Both the position numbers and the translations under genes were made by a program. The notes beneath the pieces are model-generated. The model did no database searches. It worked only from the letters and a program-made list of their open reading frames with translations, and had not been told where the DNA came from. From the NCBI RefSeq assembly GCF_016019955.1, contig NZ_JAECRZ010000009.1:100286-164285 (forward strand): 64,000 bases of DNA, read 5' to 3'. This DNA is from Thiosulfatihalobacter marinus. Its GTDB lineage: Bacteria; Pseudomonadota; Alphaproteobacteria; Rhodobacterales; Rhodobacteraceae. This document shows, one piece after another, positions 53,971 to 62,905 of this stretch (position 1 is the stretch's first letter; each line of letters begins with the position of its first letter).

Positions 53971-56900
53971 TCAGGCTGTCGCTGGGGAACCTGAAGGAGC
54001 GTTTTCTTGTTTAGGCGGCTTGATCAAGAAGAACAGCGCATACAATACCGGCACCGCGACCAGTGTCAGGATCGAGGCGAACGCGAGGCCACCCATGATT
54101 GTGACAGCCATCGATGCGAAGAAGGCGTCTGATATGAGCGGAGTCATACCGAAAATCGTTGTGCCCGCAGCCAGCACGACGGGCCTCAAACGGCTGACCG
54201 AGCCATCGATTACCGCCTGATAGTCCTCGACACCTTCGGCGCGTTGCTGATCGATTTCTTCCACCAGCACAATGGCATTCTTCATCAGCATCCCGGAAAG
54301 GGACAAGAAGCCGAGAAGCGCCGTGAACGTGAACGGTAGCCCAGTGAACAGCAGACCAAGAACCATCCCCGTGACCGACATCGGAACCACGAGCCACAGG
54401 ATCAGTGGCTGGCGCACTTTGTTGAACATCAGGATCGAAATTGTCAGCATTACCAGAAAGCCCAAGGGAAGCTGTTTGCCGAGACTTGCCTGCGCTTCTC
54501 CCGCGCTTTCGAACTCGCCACCCCATTCCATCGTGTAGCCTTCGGGAAGCCGAATGGCTTCGATATCAGAGCGGACACTGCGAAAGGCCTCATCTGCTGT
54601 CAGGTCGCCGCCTGCACCGCCGAGGACCGTTATCGTACGCTCACGGTCGCGGCGGTGGATAAGGGCCTCGACGAGGCGGGGCTCAAAGCCGGAGACGAGG
54701 TTGGCCATCGGCACATAGCCATTTGCACCCGGCGACCAGACGGAGAGATCGCGCAAACGATCCAGCCCGTCGCGCTCGACCTCGGGAAGCCGCAGATACA
54801 TAGGGATTTCGGCATCGCCTTCGCGCAGGGTGCCGACCCGCAGGCCCGAGGTCCCGTATTGCACGGTGTCGGAAATCGATCCGCGAGTCGCACCGGCCAA
54901 CCGCATGCGAGCCTCGTCGACGATGGGTTCGACGAGAATTTCGCGCTGTCGCCAGTCTGTGCGCGGGTTTGTGATCGTGCCGGCCTCGTCGAAGATCGCA
55001 AGCGCGTTATCCGATAGCTGCCGGAGGACTACCGGATCGGGTCCCGAAAAGCGAACGGCGACATCGGCCCCGGCAGGCGGACCGAAGACGATCTCCTCGA
55101 CGCGGATAAGAGCATTGGGGAATTGCGCCGGCAGTTCGCGATTGAGACGCGCCGCAACATCGGGGATGAGTGTGGCATCGGTCGCACGCACGATCAGCTG
55201 ACCGTAGCTCGCATCGGCCTGCTCAGGGTTGTAGGTCAGCATGAAGCGGCTGGCCCCTCGCCCGACAAGCGTTGTAACGTCCGTCACTATCTCCTCGCCT
55301 AAGATGATCGCCTCGAGCCGGGCCATTTCTTCATTCGTGGCTCGAATGTCCGTGCCCTGTGGCATCTGGAATTCGACGTAGAATATCGGGGTGTTCGACG
55401 CCGGAAAGAAAGCCTGCTTGACTTGGCCGAAGGCCATGACCGACCAGACCGTGATTCCGACGACCGTCAGGACTACGAGCACGCGGGCGCGCAGCGCCAT
55501 CCAGAGGAAACCGCGATAAGCCGAATAGACTAAGCCGCGATAGGGGTCCTTGGAGGTGTCTCTTGGCGCCTTCAGAAGGAGCTTCCCAAGATAGGGTGTA
55601 ACGGTTACGGCGAGGATCCAGCTCATCAGCAACGAAATCGCGATAACCGCGAAAAGCGAGAACAGGAATTCTCCGGTGGCGTCTGGCGATAGCCCAATGC
55701 CCGAAAACGCCATGATCCCGATCACGGTGGCCCCAAGCAGGGGAAACCCTGTCGCGGTCTCTGTATCGGCGGCGGCGTCTTCGGCGGACTTGCCCCGCGC
55801 CATGCCAATCAGCATGCCTTCGGCGATCACGATGGCATTGTCGACCAGCATGCCCATGGCGATGATCAAAGCCCCGAGACTGATCCGTTCCATCTCGATG
55901 CCGAAGACAGACATGAAAAACAGTGTGGAAAAAACCGTGAGGCCCAGCGTGGCACCCACGACCAAACCCGCGCGCCAACCCATGGTCAGCATCAGCGCCC
56001 CGATGACGATGGCCACGGATTGACCGAGGCCGACGAGGAAGCTCGAGACCGCTTCGTCGACGACCTTATGCTGTTCATAGATCGGTACGATCTCGACGCC
56101 GTCCGGCAATTCGGTCTTCAGCTGGTCCAGCCGTGCCTCGACCGATCTGCCGACCTCGACAACGTTGCGGTCCACGAGCGCCGAGACCCCGAGGGTGAAG
56201 GCCCGCGTGCCATTGTGACGCACGATCTGGCTCGGCCGCTCTGTCTCCTCTCGGACCACGCGAGCGATGTCGTAGAGCGCAATCTGCCCGACCTCTCCGG
56301 GGGCGCCGAGCCGCAGCGCCTCTATGCCCTCGACGCTGACATAACCCGGCGGAACGGACACGCCCAGCCGAGACAGCCCTTCGCTGATCTCGCCGTTGGA
56401 GAAAACCTGGTTTTCGTCGGCGATGATACCGAGGATCTGGTCCGGTGGCAGGCCCAGTTCGGTCAGGCGCGCCGAAGGGATCGAAATGATGATCTCCTCT
56501 TCAGCCAGCCCCTGAACCTCGATCTTGGCCACCCCGTCGACGGTGACAAGGTCGCGCCGCAGTTTAGTCGCGAGGTCTCGCTGTTCCGAGGCGCTCAACC
56601 CATCGGCCGTCACAGCGTAGAACATGCCGTAGACGTCGCCGAAATCGTCATTGATGATCGGAGACTGCGCACCGGAGGGAAGCTCTCCTTCGATGTCGCG
56701 GATACGGCGGCGCATCTCGTCCCAGACCTGCGGAATCTCGTCGGGCCCATAGGTCATCTCGATCTCGACCGTGATCTGGGCCATGCCCGGCATGGATTTC
56801 GATTCCACCCGGTCGAGCTGCTTCATCTGTTGGAGTGCGCTCTCCACGACATCGGCGACTTCCTCTTCCACTTCCATCGCGGTCGCGCCCGGATAGGGCA

Positions 56901-57051
56901 CGAAAACGAGCGCCGTCTTGAGCGTGAAACTCGGGTCTTCGAGGCGTCCGACCGTGTTCAGTCCCCACAAGCCGCCGATAAGGCAAAAGACAATTGCCAG
57001 CCAAACGGCGACCGGACGTCGGATGCTTGCGCGTGAAATACTCATTGTCAT
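53971..57051 (-). CDS. RND-family efflux transporter permease
   Basis: A 1026-residue inner-membrane pump of AcrB length. TM1 is RRPVAVWLAIVFCLIGGLWG, the proton-relay helix contains MLVDNAIVIAEG (one Asp, where AcrB has two) and the TM10 Lys is in GMLMKNAIVLVEEID. Two large periplasmic loops follow TM1 and TM7. It works with the membrane-fusion protein encoded just upstream; no TolC-like gene is in the window. MTMSIS has a second ATG two codons in, either start being possible. The substrate is unknown. Confidence 0.93.
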   Translation of the reverse strand: MTMSISRASIRRPVAVWLAIVFCLIGGLWGLNTVGRLEDPSFTLKTALVFVPYPGATAMEVEEEVADVVESALQQMKQLDRVESKSMPGMAQITVEIEMTYGPDEIPQVWDEMRRRIRDIEGELPSGAQSPIINDDFGDVYGMFYAVTADGLSASEQRDLATKLRRDLVTVDGVAKIEVQGLAEEEIIISIPSARLTELGLPPDQILGIIADENQVFSNGEISEGLSRLGVSVPPGYVSVEGIEALRLGAPGEVGQIALYDIARVVREETERPSQIVRHNGTRAFTLGVSALVDRNVVEVGRSVEARLDQLKTELPDGVEIVPIYEQHKVVDEAVSSFLVGLGQSVAIVIGALMLTMGWRAGLVVGATLGLTVFSTLFFMSVFGIEMERISLGALIIAMGMLVDNAIVIAEGMLIGMARGKSAEDAAADTETATGFPLLGATVIGIMAFSGIGLSPDATGEFLFSLFAVIAISLLMSWILAVTVTPYLGKLLLKAPRDTSKDPYRGLVYSAYRGFLWMALRARVLVVLTVVGITVWSVMAFGQVKQAFFPASNTPIFYVEFQMPQGTDIRATNEEMARLEAIILGEEIVTDVTTLVGRGASRFMLTYNPEQADASYGQLIVRATDATLIPDVAARLNRELPAQFPNALIRVEEIVFGPPAGADVAVRFSGPDPVVLRQLSDNALAIFDEAGTITNPRTDWRQREILVEPIVDEARMRLAGATRGSISDTVQYGTSGLRVGTLREGDAEIPMYLRLPEVERDGLDRLRDLSVWSPGANGYVPMANLVSGFEPRLVEALIHRRDRERTITVLGGAGGDLTADEAFRSVRSDIEAIRLPEGYTMEWGGEFESAGEAQASLGKQLPLGFLVMLTISILMFNKVRQPLILWLVVPMSVTGMVLGLLFTGLPFTFTALLGFLSLSGMLMKNAIVLVEEIDQQRAEGVEDYQAVIDGSVSRLRPVVLAAGTTIFGMTPLISDAFFASMAVTIMGGLAFASILTLVAVPVLYALFFLIKPPKQENAPSGSPATA

Positions 57052-57079
57052 GGTTTCGACTTGTCCGGTCCAGGGGTGT

Positions 57080-58228
57080 TCAGAGGCCGCGAACCGCGAC
57101 CGGTTCGTTTTCCTTCAGGCGCCACCAGCCGCCTGACACCACCAGTTCGTCTCCGGAGAGCCCCTCAAGCACGACGATTTCGTCGTCGTTGGGTAGCCCC
57201 AGCCGGATTGTCTTTCGGTACACCCGGCCGGAGTCTTTGTCGTAGAGCCAGACGGACGGCTCGTTCCGGCTCGTCGTGTCGATCGCCGAGACGGGAACCA
57301 CTACCGACCGCGATTGCGCACCCTCCGCGGCGGCGGTTACGCGCACATTCGCCGTCATTCCGGACAGTAATCGTGGGTCGATAGCGCCCTCTATCACGAA
57401 CTCGACGTCATAGGTTTGGGCCGTGGTGTCCGCATCGGTCACGAATGTCCGCGGATAAAGAGTTGCCTCATATCCCGGCACGGCGGGGAAAGTGGCGGTT
57501 ACCCTGAATGCATCGGGCTGGGCCCGTGCCATCGCGGCGAGTTCCTCGGGCAGGGAAATCCGGACCCGCATTTCACTGATGTCCTGCAACCTGGCAATCG
57601 GAGCCGCAGGGGTGACGTTCGAAAACTCCTCCAGAAAGATGCGCGCGACAATGGCGTCGAAGGGCGCGGTGATCGTGGCTTGAGCCAGGCGTCGCTCCGC
57701 TTCACGGAGGGCGACTTCTGCTTGGACCTGCTGCGCGCGGTTCGTTTCGAGACGGGCGTCCGTCGCCACCCCCCTCTCGGTCAGACTCAACGCACGATCG
57801 TATTCGGATTTTGCGAGGTCGAAAGAGGCCTGTGCCCGGTCCAAGGCCAATTCGAAATCGACCGGGTCGAGCGCAGCGATCAAATCGCCTTTCTCAACCC
57901 GAGTCCCAGCATCTACCGCGAGGTCGGAAAGCTGACCCGAAACCTGAAAGGCAATATCCACGGTCCGGGCGGGCTCCACGCGACCTGCCAGGCTGCGCGC
58001 CCTATCGCTGTCGCGAAGCTCAGCGCGCGAAACTTCGACCGTGACCGGCTGGACCAAATCTTGCTCGGCGCTTCCTTGCGCATCGGCACCGGAAACCTCA
58101 TCCGTAGTCTGCGCGAAGACCTTGGATGCGATGTCCGGGCTGAATTGCACGAGAAGGACAATGGCGAGCAGTAAGACGATCAATCCAGCGGCGCCTCCTC
58201 GGAAGTATCCGGTTCTATTCGAGCTCAT
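57080..58228 (-). CDS. RND efflux membrane-fusion (periplasmic adaptor) protein
   Basis: A 382-residue HlyD/AcrA-type adaptor. An N-terminal membrane anchor (GLIVLLLAIVLLVQF) has no lipobox Cys. Then come the first lipoyl half (FQVSGQLSDLAVDAGTRVEKGDLIAALDP), a short alpha-hairpin region rich in Ala/Glu/Arg, the second half ATITAPFDAIVARIF, and beta-barrel plus membrane-proximal domains. It bridges the RND pump to an outer-membrane channel. Its start overlaps the TetR gene end by 14 bp, giving the order TetR, adaptor, pump. Confidence 0.92.
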   Translation of the reverse strand: MSSNRTGYFRGGAAGLIVLLLAIVLLVQFSPDIASKVFAQTTDEVSGADAQGSAEQDLVQPVTVEVSRAELRDSDRARSLAGRVEPARTVDIAFQVSGQLSDLAVDAGTRVEKGDLIAALDPVDFELALDRAQASFDLAKSEYDRALSLTERGVATDARLETNRAQQVQAEVALREAERRLAQATITAPFDAIVARIFLEEFSNVTPAAPIARLQDISEMRVRISLPEELAAMARAQPDAFRVTATFPAVPGYEATLYPRTFVTDADTTAQTYDVEFVIEGAIDPRLLSGMTANVRVTAAAEGAQSRSVVVPVSAIDTTSRNEPSVWLYDKDSGRVYRKTIRLGLPNDDEIVVLEGLSGDELVVSGGWWRLKENEPVAVRGL

Positions 58229-58766
58229 CGATCATGTCCTTCAATCGGTCTATGACGGCGTCTTGCTGATCGGCATCACCATCTGCGAGGCGAAGGAGCC
58301 GCTGGAAACGAAGACCCTGGATCGCCAACAAGAGAACCATCGCCGCAGTGTCGTCCTGCGCGTCCGAACGGATGCGCTCGACATCACGGGACAGCTCTCG
58401 TCTCAGCGGGTCCAGAAGATTCGGATCCGACGCCGAAACCGCGAGAATAGCCATCGAAAGGTCATCATCGGTGCTTCCGGCTTGCAGGACTGTTTCCAGA
58501 TGCCCTCGTAGGGTGCGGGAACTCTGCCCTTCCGGGACGGACGCCAGACGTTCGCGGTGCTCGGCCAGCATTTCGTCGAGCAGCCCGGCCAGAAGTGCCT
58601 TCTTGGTGGGGAAATTGTACAACACCCCACCCTTGCTGAGGCCGGATTCCCGAGCGACGGCGTCGATCGTGATCTTTCCCGCGCCTTCTCGCAGTGCAAT
58701 TGCCCGCGCGGCGCCGAGAATATTCGGCGATGCGTTTTTCGGTTGCTTTTTTAGTTGTGCAGTCAT
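58215..58766 (-). CDS. TetR-family regulator of the RND operon
   Basis: A 183-residue repressor. The N-terminal helix-turn-helix is ITIDAVARESGLSKGGVLYN followed by FPTKKALLAGLL, which is the TetR pattern. The start MTAQLKK is preferred over the much longer frame to 58904, because the palindrome-like element ACCGTCCGGTCGGT lies just upstream at 58772-58785. Being first gene of the operon, it likely represses itself and the pump. Confidence 0.88.
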   Translation of the reverse strand: MTAQLKKQPKNASPNILGAARAIALREGAGKITIDAVARESGLSKGGVLYNFPTKKALLAGLLDEMLAEHRERLASVPEGQSSRTLRGHLETVLQAGSTDDDLSMAILAVSASDPNLLDPLRRELSRDVERIRSDAQDDTAAMVLLLAIQGLRFQRLLRLADGDADQQDAVIDRLKDMIDELE

Positions 58767-58771
58767 CCTGT

Positions 58772-58785
58772 ACCGTCCGGTCGGT
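58772..58785. promoter_or_regulatory. TetR operator candidate, ACCGTCCGGTCGGT
   Basis: A near-palindrome starting 6 bp upstream of the TetR start codon and sharing TGTACCG and GTCGGT with the element at 59488-59509. The similarity suggests that one or both TetR proteins bind both sites. Confidence 0.55.
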
Positions 58786-58833
58786 GAAGTCATTGGGCGA
58801 GCTAATGCGCTGCCCCGTATTTGGCAAGCGAGC

Positions 58834-59442
58834 TCAATCTGAAAATTTGTCTCTGTGGCCGCTACTGTAAAGTCGTAGAAATGCAGCGACCGCTTCGCCT
58901 GCATGTTTCTCGCGGTTGACTGCTCGTTTCACTGCGAGAAGGCGCGGCATAAGTAACCCCGAAACGCACAGGTGTATGAAGTAATCGGACGCGCGCCGGG
59001 TGTCATCGACATCAAGCGCGCCTTCGCGTGTAAGGCGCTCCAGAATCCGACCGACGAGTTCGCGTGCCCGTTTCGGTCCGGCACGAAAATACACCTCCCC
59101 GACCTCGGGAAGCATCTCGGTGGCACCGATACACGTCCGCAGAAGGCGGATGTAGGTTTCGTCCAGAACGAGATCGATCATGCGCAGGGCAAGTTTTTCC
59201 AACTGGGCGCGCGGCTCGGGACCTGCGGACAAGGGTCGGAGGATCTCTTCCGCAAGCCGACCGCATTCGGATTCCACGACGCTTAGAAACAGCTGCTCCT
59301 TGGTCGGGAAATACGAATACATTGTTGCCTTCGACACTTTCCCTTCGGCGGCAATGGCATCGACGGTGGCGCCTTCATAACCGCACCGGAAGAAGACCTC
59401 GCGCGCGCCGAACAAAACCTCGGCCATTTTTCTCTCGCGCAT
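58834..59442 (-). CDS. TetR-family regulator
   Basis: A 202-residue regulator (215 if a TTG at 59481 is used). Helix-turn-helix ATVDAIAAEGKVSKATMYSY then FPTKEQLFLSVVE is typical. The C-terminal part has the TetR_C AefR-like look: LDETYIRLLRTCIGATEMLPE. ATG at 59442 has an AGGAAG site upstream. It faces the same way as the pump operon and lies directly upstream of it, and a 22-bp palindrome in its own promoter indicates autoregulation. Confidence 0.87.
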   Translation of the reverse strand: MRERKMAEVLFGAREVFFRCGYEGATVDAIAAEGKVSKATMYSYFPTKEQLFLSVVESECGRLAEEILRPLSAGPEPRAQLEKLALRMIDLVLDETYIRLLRTCIGATEMLPEVGEVYFRAGPKRARELVGRILERLTREGALDVDDTRRASDYFIHLCVSGLLMPRLLAVKRAVNREKHAGEAVAAFLRLYSSGHRDKFSD

Positions 59443-59487
59443 CTCGTTCTTCCTGTCCTGTGCAGCATTGCGGGATTTCAAACTTGA

Positions 59488-59509
59488 CTGTACCGTCTAG
59501 TCGGTACAG
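59488..59509. promoter_or_regulatory. TetR operator, 22-bp palindrome CTGTACCG-N6-CGGTACAG
   Basis: Two perfect 8-bp arms around TCTAGT, 45 bp upstream of the ATG at 59442. The core GTACCGTC/TAGTCGGTAC matches the element before the other TetR gene. The 59510-59679 gap otherwise holds only a small GCGGC-AA-GCCGC stem and no gene that I can support. Confidence 0.7.
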
Positions 59510-59679
59510 TAGATTGATTTTTATGTGGCGGCAAGCCGCAAACCTGGGCGGATCGTTCGGAGTGAGTGCCGCCTGTCAGGCATACCCAACGCGGCTTTCA
59601 ATTCGTCATGAGCTTCGGGCCGTGCTCCGTTCGCGGCGCTTTCTGGCGCGGGATTATTCCGCGAACAGGACGGACGTCA

Positions 59680-60033
59680 TCATTCCGCCGAGCGTGCCGT
59701 CCCGTCGAAAGCACCCTCCGCCTCCCAGCGGCGTGCAATGGATCCAAGGGTGTCCAGCACACCGCGCAGCTCCGCGCCGCGTTCAGTCAGCCCGTATGTG
59801 ACAGCGGGCGGGATGGTCATGGCCTGCTCGCGCCAGACCACGCCGGCATGTTCCAGCATTCTCAGCCTCTCAGTCAGGACCCGGGTGGAAATTCCAGGCA
59901 CCAGCCGTTTGGTCGCGCCGAAACGCTGTGGACCCTGTTCGGACAGAACCCAAAGGATATAGATCGTCCAAGGTCCCGTGATGACACGCAGCAGCGCCTC
60001 CATCGGGCAGGAAGCTAGTTGGACGCTTTTCAT
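59680..60033 (-). CDS. HxlR-family transcriptional regulator
   Basis: A 117-residue winged-helix protein. CPMEALLRVITGPWTIYILW with the conserved Cys near residue 9, then RFGATKRLVPGISTRVLTERLRML and VTYGLTERGAELRGVL, are the HxlR hallmarks. Members such as YodB/QorR sense quinones or electrophiles through that N-terminal Cys. It is divergent from the five-gene run starting at 60165 that includes a quinone-reductase-like and a GST gene, so it is its likely repressor. Confidence 0.9.
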   Translation of the reverse strand: MKSVQLASCPMEALLRVITGPWTIYILWVLSEQGPQRFGATKRLVPGISTRVLTERLRMLEHAGVVWREQAMTIPPAVTYGLTERGAELRGVLDTLGSIARRWEAEGAFDGTARSAE

Positions 60034-60075
60034 TGTGGATAGCCCTCGCAGCCCACGAAAGTAAGTTACTTTTAA

Positions 60076-60105
60076 GTGCCTACTTTAACTGATGAAGTAA
60101 GGCAC
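60076..60105. promoter_or_regulatory. Inverted repeat in the HxlR divergent promoter
   Basis: GTGCCTACTT (60076-60085) is mirrored by AAGTAAGGCAC (60095-60105) with one extra base, around TAACTGATG. It lies between the divergent HxlR and DoxX-like genes and is a good candidate operator for HxlR. Confidence 0.5.
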
Positions 60106-60164
60106 CTAATGATACTACATGGAAACCGACAGCCTAACAACCGTCGAAAACCGGGAGAGCGGCA

Positions 60165-60572
60165 GTGAGTGACAACGTGGCAAAATATGTCTACTGGATC
60201 GCGACCGGCCTTGTGGCGCTGGTCTATCTGGGTGCGGCGGCCTTCTACATCTCATCCCACGACATGGTCGCGGGCATGTATCGCGAGGTGTTGGGCTATC
60301 CCACATACATCATCTGGCCACTCGCAATTTTGAAGATCGTCGGTGCGGTTGTGATCCTCTGGCGCCCTTCGGCGGTGCTGGCAGATTGGGCCTATGCGGC
60401 AATGTTCTGGCATCTGGTGCTGGCGTTCGGGGCGCATGTGGGCGCGGGCGATCCAGGCTGGCCACCGGCTCTTGCGACCTGGGTGCTTCTGATCGCCTCG
60501 TGGATGACAGCCAATCGCGTGCGTGCGGTAAAGTCGGCATATGCGCCGACGTTTCCGACAGAGACGAATTAA
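60165..60572 (+). CDS. DoxX-like small membrane protein
   Basis: A 135-residue inner-membrane protein with four hydrophobic segments (YWIATGLVALVYLGAAAFYI, IIWPLAILKIVGAVVIL, MFWHLVLAFGAHVG, LATWVLLIASWM). The IWPLAILKIVGAV pattern is common in DoxX-like family proteins found beside HxlR and oxidoreductase genes. Its biochemical role is not established; a link to redox or thiol stress is likely. First gene of the run controlled from the HxlR intergenic region. Confidence 0.75.
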   Translation: MSDNVAKYVYWIATGLVALVYLGAAAFYISSHDMVAGMYREVLGYPTYIIWPLAILKIVGAVVILWRPSAVLADWAYAAMFWHLVLAFGAHVGAGDPGWPPALATWVLLIASWMTANRVRAVKSAYAPTFPTETN

Positions 60573-60638
60573 TCCGATGCGGAGTTGCCACGGCGCTGGC
60601 CATCCACCCTCGGACTTGGGGTTCAAAAGGAAGACAGA

Positions 60639-61454
60639 ATGACCGAAAGGCAGCCGACAGTGTTTGTTCCCCATGGAGGCGGCCCTTGCTTCTTCATGGA
60701 CTGGAACCCGCCTGACACCTGGGACAGGCACCGCAGATTCCTTGAGGCTTTGCCTGCGAGCCTGCCGGCAAAGCCCAAGGCGCTTCTCGTGATCTCAGGC
60801 CATTGGGAGGAACGGGTGTTTACCGTGCAGACCAACCCCGCGCCGCCGCTGCTGTTCGACTATCAGGGGTTTCCCCCCCATACTTATCAGCTGACCTGGC
60901 CCGCGCCAGGCAATCCTACGCTGGCGGCCCGTGCAAGCGAGCTATTGAACGGCGCGGGGTTTGAAACCCGGGCCGACGCTACGCGTGGCTTCGATCATGG
61001 GGTGTTTGTTCCGCTAAAGGTGGCTTTGCCTGAGGCCGACATACCTACCGTCCAACTGAGCCTGCGCGACGATCTCGACGCTGAGGCGCATCTTGCTGCT
61101 GGTCGCGCGTTGGCGCCCTTGCGAGACGAAGGTGTTCTGATCATCGGGTCCGGCAACACCTATCACAACATGGGCAAGATGATGCGGGCGATGAGGGGCG
61201 GACCCGATGGCCCGGTGAACGGCGGCGACTTCGACCGATGGCTCACGGGTGCGGTGACCCATGAAGACCCCGGGGCGCGCCGCGCCATGCTGGCTGCTTG
61301 GGATCGGGCACCCGGCGCACGCGACGCCAATCCGCGCGAGGAACATCTAATTCCATTGCACGTCGTGGCCGGCGCCGCGCTTGCGGATCGGGGGGAAAAG
61401 ACCCTCGAGGATCACGTATTGGGCGCGGTCGAAAGCGCGTTCAGATTTGGATAG
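60639..61454 (+). CDS. LigB/DODA-type extradiol dioxygenase family protein
   Basis: A 271-residue non-haem iron protein of the class III extradiol family (4,5-DOPA dioxygenase-like, YgiD). Metal-binding His are visible in VFVPHGGGP, ISGHWEE and RGFDHGVFVPL, the last being the strongest signature, and SGNTYHNMG holds another His. Such proteins open catechol rings, or in some cases act on other aromatics. The start MTERQPT after AGGAAGACAGA is chosen; the longer frame has no family residues. It follows the DoxX-like gene by 66 bp. Confidence 0.85.
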   Translation: MTERQPTVFVPHGGGPCFFMDWNPPDTWDRHRRFLEALPASLPAKPKALLVISGHWEERVFTVQTNPAPPLLFDYQGFPPHTYQLTWPAPGNPTLAARASELLNGAGFETRADATRGFDHGVFVPLKVALPEADIPTVQLSLRDDLDAEAHLAAGRALAPLRDEGVLIIGSGNTYHNMGKMMRAMRGGPDGPVNGGDFDRWLTGAVTHEDPGARRAMLAAWDRAPGARDANPREEHLIPLHVVAGAALADRGEKTLEDHVLGAVESAFRFG

Positions 61455-61462
61455 GACCAGAT

Positions 61463-61960
61463 ATGTGCTTCGAACTTCCCTTGCGGCAGGGTCCGCGCCC
61501 CGAAACCACCGAGTGCGCCCCGCATGAGCAAGTGTCGCAGAACTCCTCGGCCGAGATTCACGCATTGTTCAAGCAGAAGGCCTTCGCCCTGCCCTTCGTC
61601 GAGCGTTGCCGATCGGGTATTTCGGTCCCCGGCGCCGAGGCATTAGTCCTGCCGCGGCCGCATGCCTGCGGCCCGCGCGAAGCCTTCATGATCGGACGCG
61701 AATTTGCGCATGTGCATCCCGCCTATGACGGTTCGTCGCACATGATGCTGCCGCTGGCGGCGGTTGAGGAACTCATCGCGAAGGGATGGGGCGAACAGCA
61801 CCCGATGGCCTCGGCCGGATACATCCCGGCCAATGCGATCATGGCCTTTGCTCCACGCGATGAGGCAGAGGTCGATGTGATGATCAAAATCCTGACCACA
61901 AGCTGGGGTTTCGCGCGCGGCAAGCTGGCGAATCCCGCCCCCACCCAAATCCACGATTGA
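61463..61960 (+). CDS. DUF5519 / luciferase-domain-like protein
   Basis: A 165-residue soluble protein. GREFAHVHPAYDGSSHMMLP with clustered His, then LIAKGWGEQHPMA and PRDEAEVDVMIKIL, is the pattern of proteins annotated as luciferase domain or DUF5519. The function is unknown to me. The start MCFELPL, 8 bp after the dioxygenase stop, is preferred; the longer frame starts inside that gene. Its genomic company suggests a role in handling reactive aromatics. Confidence 0.65.
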   Translation: MCFELPLRQGPRPETTECAPHEQVSQNSSAEIHALFKQKAFALPFVERCRSGISVPGAEALVLPRPHACGPREAFMIGREFAHVHPAYDGSSHMMLPLAAVEELIAKGWGEQHPMASAGYIPANAIMAFAPRDEAEVDVMIKILTTSWGFARGKLANPAPTQIHD

Positions 61961-62002
61961 TCGCAAGCGCGCTTGCAGAAACATCAAGATAAGAGAGATA
62001 CC

Positions 62003-62905
62003 ATGTCCAACATCCAGAACGGCCCCTTCATCGTGACCGGCGCGTCCGGACAACTTGGCCGGCAGGTGGTCGACCTGCTGGTTCAGGCAGGTGCCGGGCC
62101 GGTCATCGCGATCTCGCGCACTCCCGACAAGCTTGCCGATCTGGCGGGAAAAAGAGTCGAGGCGCGCGAGGGCGATTTCAACGACCCGGCTTCTCTTGAA
62201 GCAGCCTTCGCGGGCGGCAAGCGTCTCCTCATCATCTCCACCGACGATCTGGAGCCGGGCAAGCGGCTCGCAGCTCATTCCAATGCGATTGCTGCGGCCA
62301 AGACGGTAGGTATCGACCACATCGTCTATACCTCCTTCGCAGGCCCAGTCGCGGAAAGTCCAATCGGATTCGCTCAAGACCACGAAGGGACCGAGAAGCT
62401 GATCACGGAAAGTGGGGCGGATCATACGATCCTGCGCAACAATATGTACACCGACTTTCTGTTGATGGGCGGCCAGCAGAGCGTCGCCATGGGCACGCAT
62501 TTCTCCGCCGCAGCAGATGGCAAGACCGGATATGTGACACGCGCGGATTGCGCCCGTGCCGCAGCCGCGGCGCTAATGAAAGCTACGGGAAGGGAGACCC
62601 TCGATATCACCGGGCCGGAGACGGTCAGCCAGGCCGAGGTCGCGGCGATCTTGTCCGAAATTGCGGGTAAGGAAATCCCCTATGTCGCCCTGCCCGCCGA
62701 GGATCTGGTGCAGGCGATGATCGCAAATGGACTGCCGGAGTTCATGGCGAGGGTCTTTGCCTCCTTCGACGAAGCAATCGCGCAGGGCTATCTCGATGTG
62801 GCCAGCGGCGATCTCGAATCGCTCACCGGCAAGCCCGGACAGTCGGTGGCCGATTTCCTGGCCGCTAACCGCGCGGCGCTTCTTCAGGCGCCGCAGGAAC
62901 AATAA
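62003..62905 (+). CDS. NmrA-like NAD(P)H:quinone oxidoreductase (QorB/YtfG type)
   Basis: A 300-residue extended-SDR fold protein. VTGASGQLGRQVVDLL is the dinucleotide loop; YTSFAGPVAESPIGFAQDH and LRNNMYTDFL are typical of the QorB group. It lacks Tyr-x3-Lys, as other NmrA-like proteins do. It probably reduces quinones with NADPH. In other bacteria qorB is often next to an HxlR gene, as here. Start MSNIQNG follows AAGAGAGATACC. Its TAA overlaps the GST start by one base (TAATG). Confidence 0.82.
   Translation: MSNIQNGPFIVTGASGQLGRQVVDLLVQAGAGPVIAISRTPDKLADLAGKRVEAREGDFNDPASLEAAFAGGKRLLIISTDDLEPGKRLAAHSNAIAAAKTVGIDHIVYTSFAGPVAESPIGFAQDHEGTEKLITESGADHTILRNNMYTDFLLMGGQQSVAMGTHFSAAADGKTGYVTRADCARAAAAALMKATGRETLDITGPETVSQAEVAAILSEIAGKEIPYVALPAEDLVQAMIANGLPEFMARVFASFDEAIAQGYLDVASGDLESLTGKPGQSVADFLAANRAALLQAPQEQ

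Noticed and set aside
58793..58904. N-terminal extension of the first TetR protein
   Set aside because: The extension overlaps the neighbouring TetR gene and the probable operator, and the helix-turn-helix position fits the shorter start.
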